Below, piece after piece: positions 9,201 through 18,194 of a DNA stretch of 23,451 nucleotides. The stretch lies in the NCBI GenBank assembly GCA_004352715.1, contig SCFE01000063.1, forward strand, positions 1,156,004 to 1,179,454, written 5' to 3'. How positions within the stretch are numbered: position 1 is the first letter of the stretch; every line of letters begins with the position of its first letter. This stretch comes from Hofstenia miamia (taxonomy: Eukaryota; Xenacoelomorpha; Acoela). The translations under genes and the position numbers were made by a program. The notes beneath the pieces are model-generated. The model made no database searches. It was not told the DNA's origin and saw only the letters and a program-made list of their open reading frames with translations.

Positions 9201-11121
9201 TAAGTAAATAGCTCACAAATTTGGAAGCTCATAGGGAACTGCCAATCAAAATGCGTGGTGTAATAAATTGCTTTGTTTACGAGGAACAGTTTTTAGTGTA
9301 TTAAGTAATAACGAAATTCATTTCAATCATAATTGCGGAATGTCTTTTGGCAATATATGAACAGTGCGGACTGTATGCCACACCCTCCCGCTGCTGATCC
9401 TAGGCTGTAAATTAAAGGAGAAAATTTATGAAAATAATATATTCGAAATCTAGATGAATGGCGAAGAATAGCAAGATAATTTCACGGCGCATTTACTTAC
9501 CAAATATAGCAATTGTTGGTTGACCAACATTAATTGCTACCAGCTTTATAATATTAATTAAAAATAAACTCAAGTATAAAATTAATTCTATTTGCAAAAG
9601 ATTTCAGTAGGATACACTGATACATGTGTTTCTCATTTTCCAAAAACATTCAAAAACAACAGGATTCTCCGGGACAAGGACTTCCTTGCCCCCAGTCCCA
9701 TAGCTCCGCGTTAAAACTTCTATTTTAAGCAGAATTTACAAAAATCATGCGTAATATTCTGTAATCCATGGCCCCAACTCCTTCATTTTGGTCCCAGTCC
9801 CATGGGACTAGACGGTCGGGCAGAACTCTACAACACAACCCGGGTCACCTGAAAACAATTGAATAGCCTGGCCTTAATGTGTATTGAAATTGTAAAAATA
9901 AAATTGAGAAAATAAAAAATAATAGGGAATGGAAACAATTGACAAAGGCTATGTCCTTAAAGCGAGTTCATATATAAATCAAACCCGTTTCATGCTTAGC
10001 CCCTGCATATTTAAACCTTAAACCCTCTGAAAATTACTCCTCGTTTTGTACGCTTTTTGGTATTTTGAGCAGTGCTCTTAGAAAAGAAATAGACAAAAGC
10101 ACAATCATTATATACTTACAATTAATGAAGGTATCAATGCTAAATCTATTAATATTTATATAATAATTATTGAAAGTTGAAAAAAACCGAAAAACTTGTG
10201 GTCTGAAAGAATTGAGAAACACTGTGATATAAGAAGACAATATTACACTGTCAGCAAATGTGATTATTTATGTATATACTTAGTATCACATGGTGATTAC
10301 AGAAAAAATTTACTGCAAGTGGCATGCGAGTACCGAATCTTGTAATTATTTTTACTTTTGTAGTGATGAAATTTACCTTTATTCACCATTGACTGCCACC
10401 GAATTGGTCCATGGATGATGTTTCCCAGGAATTTTGGGAGTAATTAGACTATTACAGGCTAAATGAGGAAAATACCACGATTACGACTTTCATTACACTT
10501 TGACCGGGGAAAATTTAAAGCCAAAGATTTCGTTTAAAATTTACAAAAAATTCGATAAATGAAATTGTAAGAAAAATATACTATAGCAATAATAAAGAAT
10601 TTACTTATTCTACTTTATTTATTCACTTCACCATATGTTATCAATGAACATTTCATTTCCACAATGTACATTAAAAATAATAGCGTCTGTAAATTTCACA
10701 TGCACAGAAAAGAGTATTCATAAAAAAGTATATTAACTTACTTCAATATCTTGATTAGTGAAACACAAAGAACTTCCAACATCAAATTTTTTGCCAACAC
10801 TAAACATTTTTAATTGATAGAACTAGAAAAAACATTTACCTGATGTGTTTTAAAACTTTTTCTTTTTCAGACAAGGTGAGAACATCGCTAGGTATAGTAT
10901 ACGTAGGATTGTTCTCACTTCCAGTGGTCCTCACACCAACTAACAGAGACTAATACAAAGAAAATAAAATGTACAGAAACAGTAAGTTCACAACGATAAA
11001 TTATGGTTAAAAATCTCACTTTCATTCGTAGAAAGTTCCTACAATAAACAGATGAGAAGGGACTCTTCAAAAATAATTGCATTATTCCTAAAAGCAATGA
11101 AGATAATGAGCAACAATTCAT
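6062..11121 (-). CDS. LAP3: cytosol (leucyl) aminopeptidase, M17 family, exons 1-7 (N-terminal half)
   Basis: M17 aminopeptidases are hexameric two-metal enzymes that remove N-terminal residues from peptides. Seven minus-strand exons join in phase: 11121-11020, 10949-10840, 10799-10742, 8369-8264, 8223-8153, 6612-6506 and 6220-6062, giving about 237 codons. The protein starts MNCCSLSSLLLGIMQLFLKS, a hydrophobic/basic lead possibly for mitochondria, then SLLVGVRTTGSE, NYNTLVVFGYGDGK, NLNRENIRSGVAAGIKQLL, VHVDDCGDAQ, SAAEGAILGHYRFE, WDKGVILANYQNLARTL and WMTPRHFAKTIEAE. These follow the order of animal LAP3 (ENIRAAVAAG, VDPCGDAQAAAEGAVLGLYEY, GQNLARQL, EMTPTRFAE). An in-frame TAA lies 15 nt before the ATG. 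Introns are 70, 40, 2372, 40, 1540 and 285 bp. The catalytic domain (VGKG.TFD.GG, NTDAEGRL) is not found between 3250 and 6060, so the gene is truncated, a pseudogene, or continues beyond the region I can interpret. Confidence 0.85.
6234..6267. repeat. (TA)n microsatellite in LAP intron 6
   Basis: About 16 TA units lie just upstream (minus sense) of the exon 7 acceptor at 6221. Similar shorter runs occur at about 5881-5898 and 15323-15347. Confidence 0.9.
7108..7390 (-). mobile_element. 5'-truncated CR1-like LINE copy with target-site duplication
   Basis: Positions 7117-7337 are closely similar to 16976-17237, the 3' end of the larger LINE, including the end of ORF2, the stop codon and the AATAAA signal. 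Relative to that copy there is an internal deletion of roughly 35 bp near 7275. The copy is flanked by a perfect 13-bp direct repeat, ATTACATGTGATA, at 7095-7107 and 7391-7403, the mark of target-primed insertion. The 53 bp from 7338 to 7390, inside the duplication but not matching the larger copy, may be filler or a divergent part of ORF2. The copy sits in LAP intron 5 in the same orientation as the gene. It has no intact reading frame. Confidence 0.9.
7498..7965 (+). pseudogene. unknown decayed protein-coding sequence with CxxC motifs
   Basis: In one plus frame MIINTVKSEVARAFNQLS and NWPQGVDVIV are followed, after stops at about 7600 and 7626, by GELIWDINNPKA. In another frame TYVAEEREKANQHIFHYSI (7691-7747) is followed, after a shift, by about 67 open codons to a TAG near 7960. 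These include ECRRCGSRC, LFLCTICKW and LDKLSSLQTELCQIYSK. The two CxxC pairs could form a small zinc site. I do not recognise the family; a transposase tail or a processed host pseudogene are both possible. It lies inside LAP intron 5 in the opposite orientation. Confidence 0.4.
8224..8263 (-). other. 40-bp intron of LAP (intron 4)
   Basis: The intron starts GTAAAGTCAC and ends CGATTTTTTAG. It contains CTAAC about 10 nt before the acceptor, a likely branch site. Removing it joins GVA to AGIKQLL exactly as in the LAP family. LAP intron 2 (10839-10800, GTAAATG...TTTAG) is also exactly 40 bp. Confidence 0.85.
8400..8771. mobile_element. short non-autonomous element with GC-rich imperfect inverted ends
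   Basis: The two ends are strikingly GC-rich in an AT-rich intron. The left end begins TGGGCGCCGCCG, and the reverse complement of the right end begins TGGGCGCCTGCCG. Further in, both arms carry GCCGACA...A..AGGTC and GCCGGCTGAG. The arms therefore match imperfectly over about 50 bp, while the 240-bp interior is AT-rich and non-coding. I cannot define a target-site duplication or superfamily. It begins only 30 bp from the exon 4 acceptor of LAP. Confidence 0.6.
8776..10741. other. LAP intron 3, remainder, with repeat debris
   Basis: No exon of LAP is needed or found here, because exons 3 and 4 join in phase. Points of note are four copies of GCGGACTG (three at 9073-9111, one near 9363), a 14-bp perfect palindrome AGTCCCATGGGACT at 9796-9809 within a C-rich patch (9660-9850), and a false exon-like stretch near 9500-9545. 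Confidence 0.5.
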
Positions 11122-11145
11122 TTTTGATCGGGCACCTTATGAACT
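11122..11145 (-). promoter_or_regulatory. acceptor-like site just upstream of LAP start codon
   Basis: Minus strand: a long pyrimidine tract (TGCTTTTTCTTTGTTTTCG) ends in TTCATCAG, leaving only 22 nt before the ATG at 11121. No upstream exon is recognisable, so this is either the end of a 5' UTR intron or a trans-splice acceptor. A comparable but shorter site, TTCTTTTTGTGTAG, ends 6 nt before the QTRT1 ATG. A weak ATATTTTAG ends 1 nt before the mS37 ATG. Confidence 0.5.
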
Positions 11146-11310
11146 GATGAACGAAAACAAAGAAAAAGCACTCATTTTTTGGGAAGAAATAGCTTTTATA
11201 GACAAAATTAATGAGATAGACTAAACTTCAGAACTTTTGTACAAAATGAAAAATAAACAAAGCTGTTTTGCAAATAAATGCAATAAATTGGTTTTTAGAT
11301 ATAAGTATAA

Positions 11311-11478
11311 GCGTGGACTACGCGATTAATACACTGAATGCGACACTGATATCAAGTTTATCCATCAATTACATAAATTGACATTTTGATTGGATAACAA
11401 TAATTGCGTTCTGCTTACGTAAATTTCGGACTAAACGTGAAACAGTGTCGCATCACTGTATAATCGCGTAATCCTCGG
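11311..11478. mobile_element. MITE with about 36-bp terminal inverted repeats
   Basis: The left arm (11311-11348) and the reverse complement of the right arm (11443-11478) share GCG(A)GGA-TACGCGATTA, TACA-TG and ATGCGACACTG with few mismatches and two single-base gaps. Inside, TTATCCATCAA (left) and TTGATTGGATAA (right) pair again, so much of the 168 bp can fold into a hairpin. TATAAG occurs next to both ends and may be the target duplication, or only TA as in Tc1/mariner-type MITEs. There is no coding capacity. Confidence 0.75.
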
Positions 11479-11479
11479 T

Positions 11480-12766
11480 ATAAGTCAATAGAAATTTAAA
11501 AATCTGTAAGCGTAATAACCTACTATTAAGCACATCCTGCAGATTTGTGAATAAAATTGTATTCATTAAATGAACAGAAATTGTCAGAATGAAAAACGAA
11601 AATAATGAAGGAAGAAAACACCCGAAAATTACCAATCCATATTCTCAATAATTTAAAAAACAAAGTATATGCATGAAATCAAAGTTTTGTCCTAATGGAT
11701 TGATATAAAATTTGCATTACAAATATTTGGCAACCAAAATATTTGCCAAAAGCTTAATAGTGTTTCAAATTCGTCAAACAGGCTACCAAAGAAGCCTTCC
11801 AACTACATATAACACCAATTTATAACGAAATATTTATTATTTTTGTAATTCAGGCAAGGTAAATATTAAAAAATTTCACTTATTAAAGTTGAAGTAAATT
11901 AATTAACATTGTCAAAAGCGATTTTAGATTATTCGCATACAAAAAAAATTGCATTCACAAATTATTTCACAGCACAGGTTTTGCTAACATTCGGTAGAAA
12001 GTCCGAATTTCACAAACTATTTTCCAAACTTTTCATAAACTTTTATACGGATTTGAAACAAATATTGAAAGACCAGGTTTCAAACTATATCTTCACAAGT
12101 CAACTCCAAACAATAATGTAAACCCTTTAACTATATCGAAAGTATTTTAGTGCACCACTGCACTACTTGCCTGATCGGGTGTGTCTTTTTGCTGATTCAC
12201 TATGACTTAACGATATTGGAATTTAAATAGAGCTGCAAATTCAGTTTTAAGAACACGTATTTAACAGCCTAACATTTTTATTAATCTAAAATATTGAAGA
12301 CTTTATCATACAGAGACGTAGAAGGGCTAAAAATCAAATAAATGAAAGGGAAATATTAGACCAATGGTATAATCTATATTTAAAATAAACTAAAAAATGA
12401 GAGATTGTTGATTCGTCAAGCACTCGTACAATTCCTGAGAAGGGTTTTGATTCGATTTACAGTTGAAAACAGACCTTCCACTGTTCGTTTTCAAACTTAA
12501 TTGGTGCAGAACTCTCATGAAAAGAAAAAGCAACAATGAAATTCGTGGTAAGCAAAATAATTTTATTATTAGCATTTAAAATGTATTCATTATACAATTA
12601 CTCTTATAAAAATAGAGGATTAATTAATGATAATGTTTATCGCTTGGGAAGCATTGAGGTCGAATTATTATAAATGTAAAATACAAAAGATCAGTCAATA
12701 AATAAATGCTGTCAAAAAATCATTAGTCTGGTAAAATTTAATACAAAATATTAGTAATAAATCACA
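11480..12766. other. intergenic AT-rich DNA between LAP and mS37 genes
   Basis: No coding or RNA gene is seen. An AATAAA on the minus strand (12567-12562), about 200 nt past the mS37 stop, is a possible polyadenylation signal for that gene. Confidence 0.45.
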
Positions 12767-13228
12767 TCATTTCGGAATTTTAACTTTATGAGGTCTAATG
12801 CCGGTAGGGTACTTTTGCAGTTGCAATGATAACTGGTCAGGAGTTAACTGATCGAAGGGAATAAATAAACGCCCTTTACTTTCTCGTTTTCTTCTTAAAT
12901 CGGCGAATTTGGCATAACTGGCTTTCACACAACGCTCCAAAGATGCATGCTGTTGGGTACAAAATCTGTCCATGAAATCATGCTCTTTTAAACATGTAAG
13001 CAATGCAGTCATTTCTAAATGACAACCCAGAGAATTACCCGACGATCTTCTAGTATATCTATCAGCAATTCTTAACGGAGGTAAACCTCGTATCAATAAA
13101 TCTGGAGGCCTTGCTCCAGCAATATCCATTTTACACTTTAAATTTCGTTTTTTATACCAGCGAATATGTGTTAATGTTGTGTCTGACAAAGCCAATAGCT
13201 TCTTCATCGATTCTTGTAAGAGTGACAT
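12767..13228 (-). CDS. CHCHD1: mitochondrial small ribosomal subunit protein mS37 (CHCHD1/MRPS37)
   Basis: The product is a 153-residue protein with a twin CX9C fold: CHLEMTALLTC and CTQQHASLERC. This is the coiled-coil-helix-coiled-coil-helix signature of proteins oxidised by MIA40 in the intermembrane space or, as here, incorporated in the mitoribosome. Before the fold, PPLRIADRYTRRSSGN matches the PLILANRVGERRREKG region of human CHCHD1. After it, LTPDQLSLQLQKYPTGIRP matches the LPNKLNKLLQRFP tail. The human protein has 118 residues; here an extra basic N-terminus of about 45 residues (MKKLLALSDTTLTHIRWYKK and on) and a short C-terminal extension account for the length. It is a single exon with all four cysteines intact, apparently functional. 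The ATG is one base after an AG that could be a splice acceptor. Confidence 0.88.
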   Translation of the reverse strand: MSLLQESMKKLLALSDTTLTHIRWYKKRNLKCKMDIAGARPPDLLIRGLPPLRIADRYTRRSSGNSLGCHLEMTALLTCLKEHDFMDRFCTQQHASLERCVKASYAKFADLRRKRESKGRLFIPFDQLTPDQLSLQLQKYPTGIRPHKVKIPK

Positions 13229-16200
13229 ACTAAAATATGCAGATATTATGTATACAAAATGTATAAAAAAACTGCATCATACAAACACTCTAAATTATTA
13301 TTGGATATAGTAAACTGCAAAATTCTTGTTGTAAAGCTAGCACCACTTTCTCTGAAATAATCGGTAGAGCAAAACATTGAACATTGTATTAACTTAAAAA
13401 TACATCTGATTCAAGAAATCCACAGGCAATAACTTAACCGAATTGATGATAGTTAATATCAACCCTAAAAGCATCGAGGAGAGGTGAGTTTGCCAAATGT
13501 CATTTTTTGCCTATAGCTTTGCTTGTAATATATTTCCTGGCATATTTTTTAGTTTTCCTAGAAACGATTTGAGAACAAGGTAAAATTACAACGGAATAAC
13601 AATTTTTTAAAACAGGGCATGTGAAAGAGTTTTAAAAAATTCACAAGTTTTTGGTGCAACATGCATTTAAAACAGCCAATATTTTGAAAGATATTGATAT
13701 ATTTATACAATTAAATTGTTTGAGTCATCATGTATATGGTTTATCAAAAATCGTGGTGGGGTGAAAAAATATTTCCCCTATATATTTTAGTACTATGATA
13801 AGTTTTTATTGATTTTGTCGGGTAGATTTTAGATCAGCGTTGGAAATCAAGGTCATACCTCCATTGGGGAGGGGTCCAACATAAAATACAAAACATTTCA
13901 AATATTAATTTAGTGCTATATTTTGAGTCCAGTAACACAATAATGACTAAATATACTACATAAAAAGTGGCCTAAGTTACTAGAGGCATTGATGTTGGAC
14001 CCCGGCATGAAAAATGTCACCCGTAGGGATGCGGATATGGGGGTGGAGCGCTGCGAAATTCTATAATTATTTTTTAATTTTAACATTGAAAACGAACTTA
14101 ATTTATGTCATTATGTAATGTATTTGATTTTTGAAATATATAAACATCATTCATTGACCTTATTTTTAATTTATTCATTGATTTTTAGAAATGTCAGTTT
14201 ATTCAAAATAATAGAAAACGACCGTACCAATGTTGATTACTATATTTTTACTAGTTTTAAAAAATAAGAGGGGGCGGGCTCATTGCGTTATTGTTATTTT
14301 ATTCATCAGTGCGTTAAGGGTTAATAAGCCACATTTATATAAATTTAATGAAAATAAAATTACATATATTGGATAACAAGATCTCATGCATTTATTCGTA
14401 GCAATTAAACACGTATGTATCACAACCACTTGCAGAGTTGTAAAAACAAAATTTAATTTTTGCCAAAATTGATTTTTTATGTTAAGAATTCACAATAAAA
14501 ATTGCAAAGCGTGGTGCATCTGAAGAAACCTGGTATTCAGGTAGGGTGAAATTAAGATAAGAACAATAAAAGCCTTGCTGGTTAATTAGGATTGCGGTAA
14601 TTGAGGAACTATACCATGAGGTGGATTACGTCCATATCTAAAATTTCAGTTCATATGATATTCAAAATATAATATCACAATAGTTAAAATCCATTGGGCA
14701 ACTATTCTTTTGGTCTTAATGTTCGCCCACAGTAATACCAGCCTCCCCCCTCCCAAATTAGCAGCATTATCCAATATCTTATCGTCGATATCATTTCTCA
14801 AGAAAACTAAAAATAGACAATTTCGATAATGATTTTTTCCAAAAGATTATCTAGATTATGCTTTTAATGTAATGTTAAAAAGTCCAAGGCGCTATAAATT
14901 TAATGTTAGAAAGTCCAAGGCGCTATAAATTTAATGCTAAAATAATTTTAGCAAATAAAAAAGAAATTAAATTGTCAAGGAATAATTTCATTGAAATGCA
15001 AAATCATACATGTATTTGGAAATTTTGAGTTTCAATAATCTGAATGAAGAAATATAAATAGCATCTCAATGGGATAGTCCGAGACAGTGAATTAATTCAA
15101 TTTATTAGGACTTACAGAAAAAGAAAAATTGTTTTTTTTGAATGGTTACTGATCAAATAAATCAAATCTACAAACTGGTTATATTTCAACTAATTCTAAT
15201 AATGCGATAGCGATCATTGATTTATCAATTTAAACATGATTTCAATCAATTGATTTAAATCAAGCAATCCTGATTGCAGCATGTGGAATAAATTTCAAAT
15301 AAATGTCCACAGAGCAAAAAATTTATATATATATATATATATATATAGCATTAAAAACAACTTGCTCATCAAAAACATTCAAAAAAATTTGGCGACAGGC
15401 ACAAAAAAGAATGACTAAGTTTCTTTCAATAAGAATTGATTCAGTTTGATGCTTGAATTTTCTGAAATCACTAGATTAAAAACTCACTCTGGGAAAAAAA
15501 AATTCAATTACGCTCACGGAATATATGGGTTGCTGGCAGAATAAAGATGACATGATGCTACTGACACTCAACAACATATATTAAACAACTACTTAGGCAA
15601 ACTAGAAATCTGGTAAATATAATACCAGTTTTAATGTACACATTATCGGTATTTTGACTGTTCCCTTCGAATGAATTCTGTACACAACAGATTAAAATTG
15701 GAAGTAGAAATATTTCAGTGTGCTGAATGCTCGAAGTTTAATTAGAAATAAGACTTGCTTTTGTATCGTTCAGAATATCGCCTTATATCAGATATGGTAG
15801 TGTTTAAAATCATAAAAGTATGTGGATTCTAAGAATACAATGAACTGATAAATTGACAAATGAAATGATAAAAATAATTAGCAATCAAAGGATTTATCTT
15901 AGATGATCCAGCCCTTCAAAATAGAAATTTCTAAAAATTGAGGCGCATATATTGAACACACAACTTCTCTACTCATGATTTGGGTTGCTTTCATTATTCT
16001 AACGCTTCATTTAGCAAGTGATTGCAAAACGATGAAATCTCTAAGGTCAAAAAACAGATTTGCAGTTTCACTTAAAGTGGTTTTTGATCATAATTCGGAA
16101 GATATTAAACGCTAAAGAAAAACTAAAGCGTGCACATAACAATGGCTTTTCTCTTTAATAATATTAACACAATACAGCGAGAAGCGACATGTACTATATT

Positions 16201-16850
16201 TTAAGTTGAAGAAAAATTTCGAGTTGAGTTATTAACGCTCTATTGAAGATACCTCATTCAGTGGCCAGATTTTTCTTCAAAAGTTACTCAAAATCAGGAG
16301 GATTTAAAAGCATGCATTCGGATAGGATGAAGCATAGCGATACTGGTGGCGCTAAGTTAGCGAGAATACACAAACGCTGATTTGCAAGGCAATCATAATT
16401 AATATTTTTTCGAGAAAAATAGACATTTCTAGCAGTTATTTCTAGCATAGATAATTCTAGATTTATTATTATTATTATTATTATAATTTTGAAATAATTA
16501 TTCTCTTCGCAAAGTTATACAAGCCTTGATAAAATTCAGTAATTTCGACAATAACGAAATTATTGATTATCATGAAGTACTAATTAAAAGAAGATAAGAA
16601 TTGCTTCATAGAAAATCAGGCTGATTCTTAGAATCGTTATGTAACATTTATAAAGTAGATGAGCAAAATCTAAGCTTAGAACGAAGGAAATGACATTAAT
16701 AATATAACTAACAAATGTATGTGTAAAAACATGTTCCAATCAAATTTAAATGAAAAATGCCAGAATTCGCAAATTATTCAAAAATTGAAATCTCTAATTA
16801 ATTTCAGAATGAATTAATAGGATCACGGCAGTGGCGGCGGCTATGGGTGG
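13229..16850. other. gene-free AT-rich region with small repeats
   Basis: No coding sequence is seen on either strand. Contents are an inverted 12-mer GGGGTCCAACAT (13871-13882) against ATGTTGGACCCC (13992-14003); a 31-bp tandem duplication (14870-14940); a (TA)n run (15323-15347); an (ATT)n run (16460-16483); and a fragment CAGTGGCGGCGGCTATGGG at 16829-16847 that resembles the end of a DNA transposon. Confidence 0.6.
14870..14940. repeat. 31-bp tandem duplication
   Basis: Two copies of a 31-bp unit (14870-14900 and 14901-14931) differ at one base and share AAGTCCAAGGCGCTATAAAT. A 9-base partial third copy follows. Confidence 0.92.
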
Positions 16851-16980
16851 GCAAGGTGGACTTGAACCACCTTAAAAAACACAATATTGAATGGCAATCA
16901 ATACTAATTTATAACCCCAATTTTGAATTAAATAAACAGCGAGTATTGTAAAATAATAATAATAATAATAATGAATGACT

Positions 16981-17673
16981 TTATTTAGCCGCTGAAGGCA
17001 TACATAACAAAAAATCAAAAACAAGTGAAGTTTTACGGCAGCGAGGACAGTCAAAGGAGTTGAAATAGGAGCAAACGAAAAAGTAGGCGAAGTTGGAGAA
17101 GGGCTCCGCAAAGAGGAAAGCCATCAAAGATTTCTTGAAGCTCGGTGGCGGAGAAAAGAAATCAAGCGCTGTTGAAGGGTTGAGAGTCAAGATGTAATTA
17201 GCAGCAGTACAAGCACGATTGAAAAACGAGTGAAGGGTGCGATGTTTTTTCGTACGACAAATGGAGATGGTGACAACATCATCAGAGCGAGTGCAGCAGG
17301 AATTAGAGAACTTAATGAAATCAAAAGGATCAAGATCCAATTTGCGAGTCAGTAGTCGATTGAACAGAAGGAGATCACAGGCATGGAAGTAGAGTGACAG
17401 CGGGAGAGTGGAGAATTTCAGCAGAACGTCTTTATAGTCCAAAGAGGAGATCCATTTGAAAGCGCGTTTCTGGAAACGTTCCATGGAGTGGAACAAAGCA
17501 CGAGAAGGCCACCAACAAGGAGACGCGTAGAGAAGAATGGCGCGAGGAATGGACTTGAACAAAGAGAGCTTCACAGCGGACGAGGTATTAAAAGGAACAT
17601 TACGGAAAAGGGCAAATAGCGAGGAATTAGCTTTGCGGAGACGCAAAGACACATGTCCAGTCCAATTTAAGTT
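16981..17673 (-). pseudogene. LINE ORF2 C-terminal region (after RT palm)
   Basis: About 230 open codons from the gap to a TAA. The start NLNWTGHVSLRLRKANSSLF is the post-palm motif (LNW..HI......A...L..L) of CR1/Jockey-type reverse transcriptases. Then come LFKSIPRAILLYASPCWWPS (the usual L....P.L.Y..P.W) and a cysteine pair near the end (CPRCRKTSL). The catalytic palm itself (YxDD) should lie further 5' and is not visible. The stop codon TAA overlaps the polyadenylation signal (CTAAATAAAG). Confidence 0.88.
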
Positions 17674-18150
17674 NNNNNNNNNNNNNNNNNNNNNNNNNNN
17701 NNNNNNNNNNNNNNNNNNNNNNNNNNNNNNNNNNNNNNNNNNNNNNNNNNNNNNNNNNNNNNNNNNNNNNNNNNNNNNNNNNNNNNNNNNNNNNNNNNNN
17801 NNNNNNNNNNNNNNNNNNNNNNNNNNNNNNNNNNNNNNNNNNNNNNNNNNNNNNNNNNNNNNNNNNNNNNNNNNNNNNNNNNNNNNNNNNNNNNNNNNNN
17901 NNNNNNNNNNNNNNNNNNNNNNNNNNNNNNNNNNNNNNNNNNNNNNNNNNNNNNNNNNNNNNNNNNNNNNNNNNNNNNNNNNNNNNNNNNNNNNNNNNNN
18001 NNNNNNNNNNNNNNNNNNNNNNNNNNNNNNNNNNNNNNNNNNNNNNNNNNNNNNNNNNNNNNNNNNNNNNNNNNNNNNNNNNNNNNNNNNNNNNNNNNNN
18101 NNNNNNNNNNNNNNNNNNNNNNNNNNNNNNNNNNNNNNNNNNNNNNNNNN
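17674..18150. other. assembly gap (477 N) inside the LINE
   Basis: All N. In CR1-type elements roughly 450-500 codons separate the endonuclease SDH motif from the LNW..H motif, so about 1.4 kb is expected here. The gap length is therefore an underestimate or the copy is internally deleted. Confidence 0.95.
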
Positions 18151-18194
18151 AGAGAAAGTCACTGTTAAATCGACCATATTGAGGAGCAGCCGGA

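Noticed and set aside
9480-9545. Exon-like minus-strand segment with a perfect TTTG|GTAAGT donor (reads LVAINVGQPTIAIFG).
   Set aside because: LAP exons 3 and 4 already join in phase and match the family without it, and it has no recognised homology.
10034-10240. 68-codon minus-strand open frame.
   Set aside because: Low-complexity Phe/Ile/Asn-rich sequence inside LAP intron 3 with no motif; expected by chance at this base composition.
16872-17111. 79-codon minus-strand frame over the LINE 3' end.
   Set aside because: Shadow of the real ORF2 frame and the (ATT)n tail (poly-Tyr run).
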